This document shows, in pieces, positions 63,364-64,000 of a stretch of 64,000 nt of DNA. The first letter of the stretch is position 1. Each line of letters opens with the position of its first letter. Position numbers and translations under genes: made by a program. The stretch comes from Streptococcus henryi DSM 19005 (lineage in GTDB: Bacteria > Bacillota > Bacilli > Lactobacillales > Streptococcaceae): the NCBI RefSeq assembly GCF_000376985.1, contig NZ_AQYA01000037.1, positions 310,001 through 374,000 on the forward strand, given 5' to 3'. The notes beneath the pieces were generated by a model. It did no database searches, was not told the origin of the DNA, and was given only the letters and a program-made list of their open reading frames with translations.

Positions 63364-63406
63364 TTTGTACTGCTTTAATGGTACAAAAATATCATGAAAA
63401 TGTCAA
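63364..63406 (-). promoter_or_regulatory. Promoter and operator of the GntR-ABC operon
   Basis: On the minus strand a consensus -35 TTGACA (63401-63406) and a -10 TACCAT (63378-63383) are 17 nt apart. The perfect inverted repeat TTTGTAC-N10-GTACAAA (63364-63387) covers the -10. YtrA-type regulators bind GTAC-bearing palindromes, so this is the likely operator. Confidence 0.75.
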
Positions 63407-63546
63407 GGAATTGAACATTTTATTTTATAATTGAAACTATTTTATAGATTATGAGGCGGTATAATTTTAAATTATCTACAAAATAAGCATAGTTTTCAAT
63501 TTCATAGTATAATGAGTATTAGTATTAGATTCAAGAAGGAGGAGTC

Positions 63547-64000
63547 ATGTTTGCACAATTAGATACTAAAACAGTTTATTCATTCATGGATAGTCTGATA
63601 GACTTAAAGGGCTATGTCAGCCAAGCCAAGTCTTTAGGTTATGAGACAATTGGTATCATGGATAAAGACAATCTATATGCTGCCTTCCATTTTATTAAAG
63701 AAGCACAACAAAATGGAATAAAACCAGTAGTTGGGCTGGAGCTTAATTACTTATCTGAAGACAATCGCCAGTTATGTCTCTATCTGATAGCCCTAAATAC
63801 CAAGGGATATCAACAGTTGATGAAGATATCTAGTCGTCAATTAACAAATGGCATACCATTAACTGAGTTAACTTCTTATTTATCTGATATTGCAGTCATC
63901 GTACCGTATAGCGAGGTTCTAGATAGTTTTTCGATACCATTCGATTATTATCTTGGAGTCACGATTGATGCACCTCAAAAAGAATATCCAAGACCAATTA
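63547..64000 (+). CDS. dnaE: DNA polymerase III alpha subunit DnaE (5' part)
   Basis: The first 151 codons of DnaE, running off the window end. The N-terminal PHP domain is recognisable (DTKTVYSFMDSLIDLKGYV, GIMDKDNLYAAFHFIKEAQQNGIKPVVGLEL). The metal-binding residues of an active PHP domain (HxH and the DH motif) are not conserved: the positions read DTKT and MDKDN. Gram-positive DnaE primes lagging-strand synthesis beside PolC. The start ATG follows AAGGAGGAG. Confidence 0.88.
   Translation, partial: MFAQLDTKTVYSFMDSLIDLKGYVSQAKSLGYETIGIMDKDNLYAAFHFIKEAQQNGIKPVVGLELNYLSEDNRQLCLYLIALNTKGYQQLMKISSRQLTNGIPLTELTSYLSDIAVIVPYSEVLDSFSIPFDYYLGVTIDAPQKEYPRPI

Overview
The window looks like a chromosomal segment of a low-GC Streptococcus, most like the S. 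suis group. This is inferred from gene content and order, not from a database match. The supporting signs are a complete mevalonate operon, the relP-relR-relS, cdaA-cdaR-glmM, gatD-murT and murB-potABCD blocks, unlinked parE and parC joined by a repeat-rich spacer, a streptococcal tmRNA tag (AKNTNSYALAA), and short BOX-like repeats. No prophage, transposase or CRISPR array is visible. The window is mostly core genome with a few accessory patches.

Layout. 1-720: a HigB/RelE-type toxin and XRE antitoxin pair with its own palindromic promoter. 815-3358: a small alarmone synthetase followed by a two-component system (relPRS). 3533-5352, minus strand: an aldo-keto reductase and a LysR regulator. 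5451-9719: tandem LysR-type boxes, a UroD-fold protein with a zinc-methyltransferase HxC...C signature, and a four-gene amino-acid ABC importer; this is the most interesting accessory unit. 9865-14205: the mevalonate pathway (mvk, mvaD, mvaK2, a GNAT enzyme, fni). 14373-16504, minus strand: lipid II amidation (gatD-murT). 16604-19827: c-di-AMP synthesis and glmM. 19996-25519: PEBP, ung, peptidase E-like, pyrC and a wall-anchored 5'-nucleotidase. 25548-31043: plsY (minus strand), then parE and parC. 31157-34436: ilvE, a DUF2969 gene, three tRNAs and rpsA.

34683-42249: a transglutaminase-like lipoprotein, a polysaccharide deacetylase, hom-thrB, rarD and a pabB-pabC fusion. 42393-45572: a second amino-acid ABC importer. 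45657-49176: the folate operon folC-folE-folP-folB-folK. 49335-54158: murB-potABCD. 54445-59416: a ClC transporter, then a licT antiterminator with a textbook cre/promoter/RAT/terminator leader in front of a beta-glucoside PTS gene. 59488-64000: a DUF3862 lipoprotein, ssrA (minus strand), a TVP38-family membrane protein, a GntR-ABC operon (minus strand) and the start of dnaE.

Themes. Much of the window serves the envelope: isoprenoid precursors, UDP-GlcNAc supply through glmM, murB, lipid II amidation, plsY and a deacetylase. Two nucleotide second-messenger systems, (p)ppGpp and c-di-AMP, lie within 16 kb. Repeats are intergenic. Three BOX-like copies with terminal inverted repeats sit next to fni, in front of an amino-acid binding protein gene and in the clcA leader. 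A duplicated hairpin module lies between parE and parC, and hairpin elements lie between hom and thrB and upstream of pabB.
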